DNA of 64,000 nt from Lysobacteraceae bacterium NML93-0399 (GTDB lineage: Bacteria > Pseudomonadota > Gammaproteobacteria > Xanthomonadales > Xanthomonadaceae). Shown here in pieces: positions 63,913-64,000 of this stretch. The stretch's first letter is position 1. Each line of letters opens with the position of its first letter. The stretch is from positions 806,001 through 870,000 of the forward strand of contig NTJI01000001.1 in assembly GCA_002307375.1 (NCBI GenBank), written 5' to 3'. The translations under genes and the position numbers were made by a program. The notes under the pieces were generated by a model that was given only the letters and a program-made list of their open reading frames with translations, was not told the origin of the DNA and searched no databases.

Positions 63913-64000
63913 GGCAGCTCCGATGGATGGATCGCCGCGAGACTAGCGCGCAGCCGTGAACAGGACGTGGCCCGGCGACACGGGGACGCCACGTGCACGG

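Overview
The window is high-GC bacterial chromosome (about two thirds GC by eye) and almost certainly comes from the Xanthomonadaceae/Lysobacteraceae (a Lysobacter-, Luteimonas- or Xanthomonas-like organism). The reasons are a Clp-type Crp regulator, the xanAB-rmlBACD-etfBA gene order, a polysaccharide locus bounded by etfA and metB as in Xanthomonas, and GTAG-type palindromic REP repeats. No species can be named from the sequence alone.

Layout. 1-6482: sugar-nucleotide supply. A 5'-truncated phosphomannomutase and xanB run on the plus strand and converge on a dTDP-rhamnose operon rfbBACD on the minus strand; between them lies an unusual tandem array of REP hairpins and copies of the 3' end of rfbD. 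6678-8470: etfBA. 8502-30500: a variable surface-polysaccharide locus. wecB and ugd read away from etfA; a long, tightly overlapping minus-strand operon reads from metB inwards: ABC transporter wzm-wzt, a multidomain glycosyltransferase, a membrane-anchored coiled-coil methyltransferase, a 1695-residue glycosyltransferase made of two homologous halves, an OafA-type acyltransferase with two SGNH domains, a TviB-type nucleotide-sugar dehydrogenase, and a cassette of two asparagine-synthetase-like proteins around a P-loop kinase-like protein and a methyltransferase. A small lipoprotein follows. 30511-33223: metB and cystathionine beta-synthase. 

33333-43343: housekeeping and regulation: DUF465 protein, two coiled-coil envelope proteins, PilU, tyrosine-degradation genes maiA-fah, a 2OG-Fe dioxygenase, tRNA-Gln, rpsI-rplM, coq7, speD, clp and an acetyltransferase. 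43413-51396: TauE/SafE permease, trpEGDC on the minus strand with trpC fused to a HAD phosphatase, a YegS-like lipid kinase and rpe. 51650-57309: outer-membrane protein, small J-domain protein, purC, a large palindromic intergenic element, DUF962 protein, EamA transporter and an SDR protein. 57423-63237: a complete six-gene Mrp-type cation/proton antiporter operon (A/B fused, C, D, E, F, G). 63259-63912: a lipoprotein.

How it fits together. XanAB gives GDP-mannose, RfbBACD dTDP-rhamnose, WecB UDP-ManNAc, Ugd UDP-GlcA and the TviB homologue a HexNAcA donor; the glycosyltransferases, acyltransferase, methyltransferases and AsnB-like proteins would assemble and decorate a polymer exported by Wzm-Wzt. 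No wzx, wzy or initiating transferase is seen, so an ABC-transporter route is inferred. The most unusual items are the AsnB/kinase/methyltransferase cassette, the duplicated giant glycosyltransferase, the tandem SGNH acyltransferase, the coiled-coil methyltransferase, the TrpC-HAD fusion, the rfbD-tail/REP array and two candidate small transcripts. Similarities are from recognition of motifs and family sequence, not from searches.
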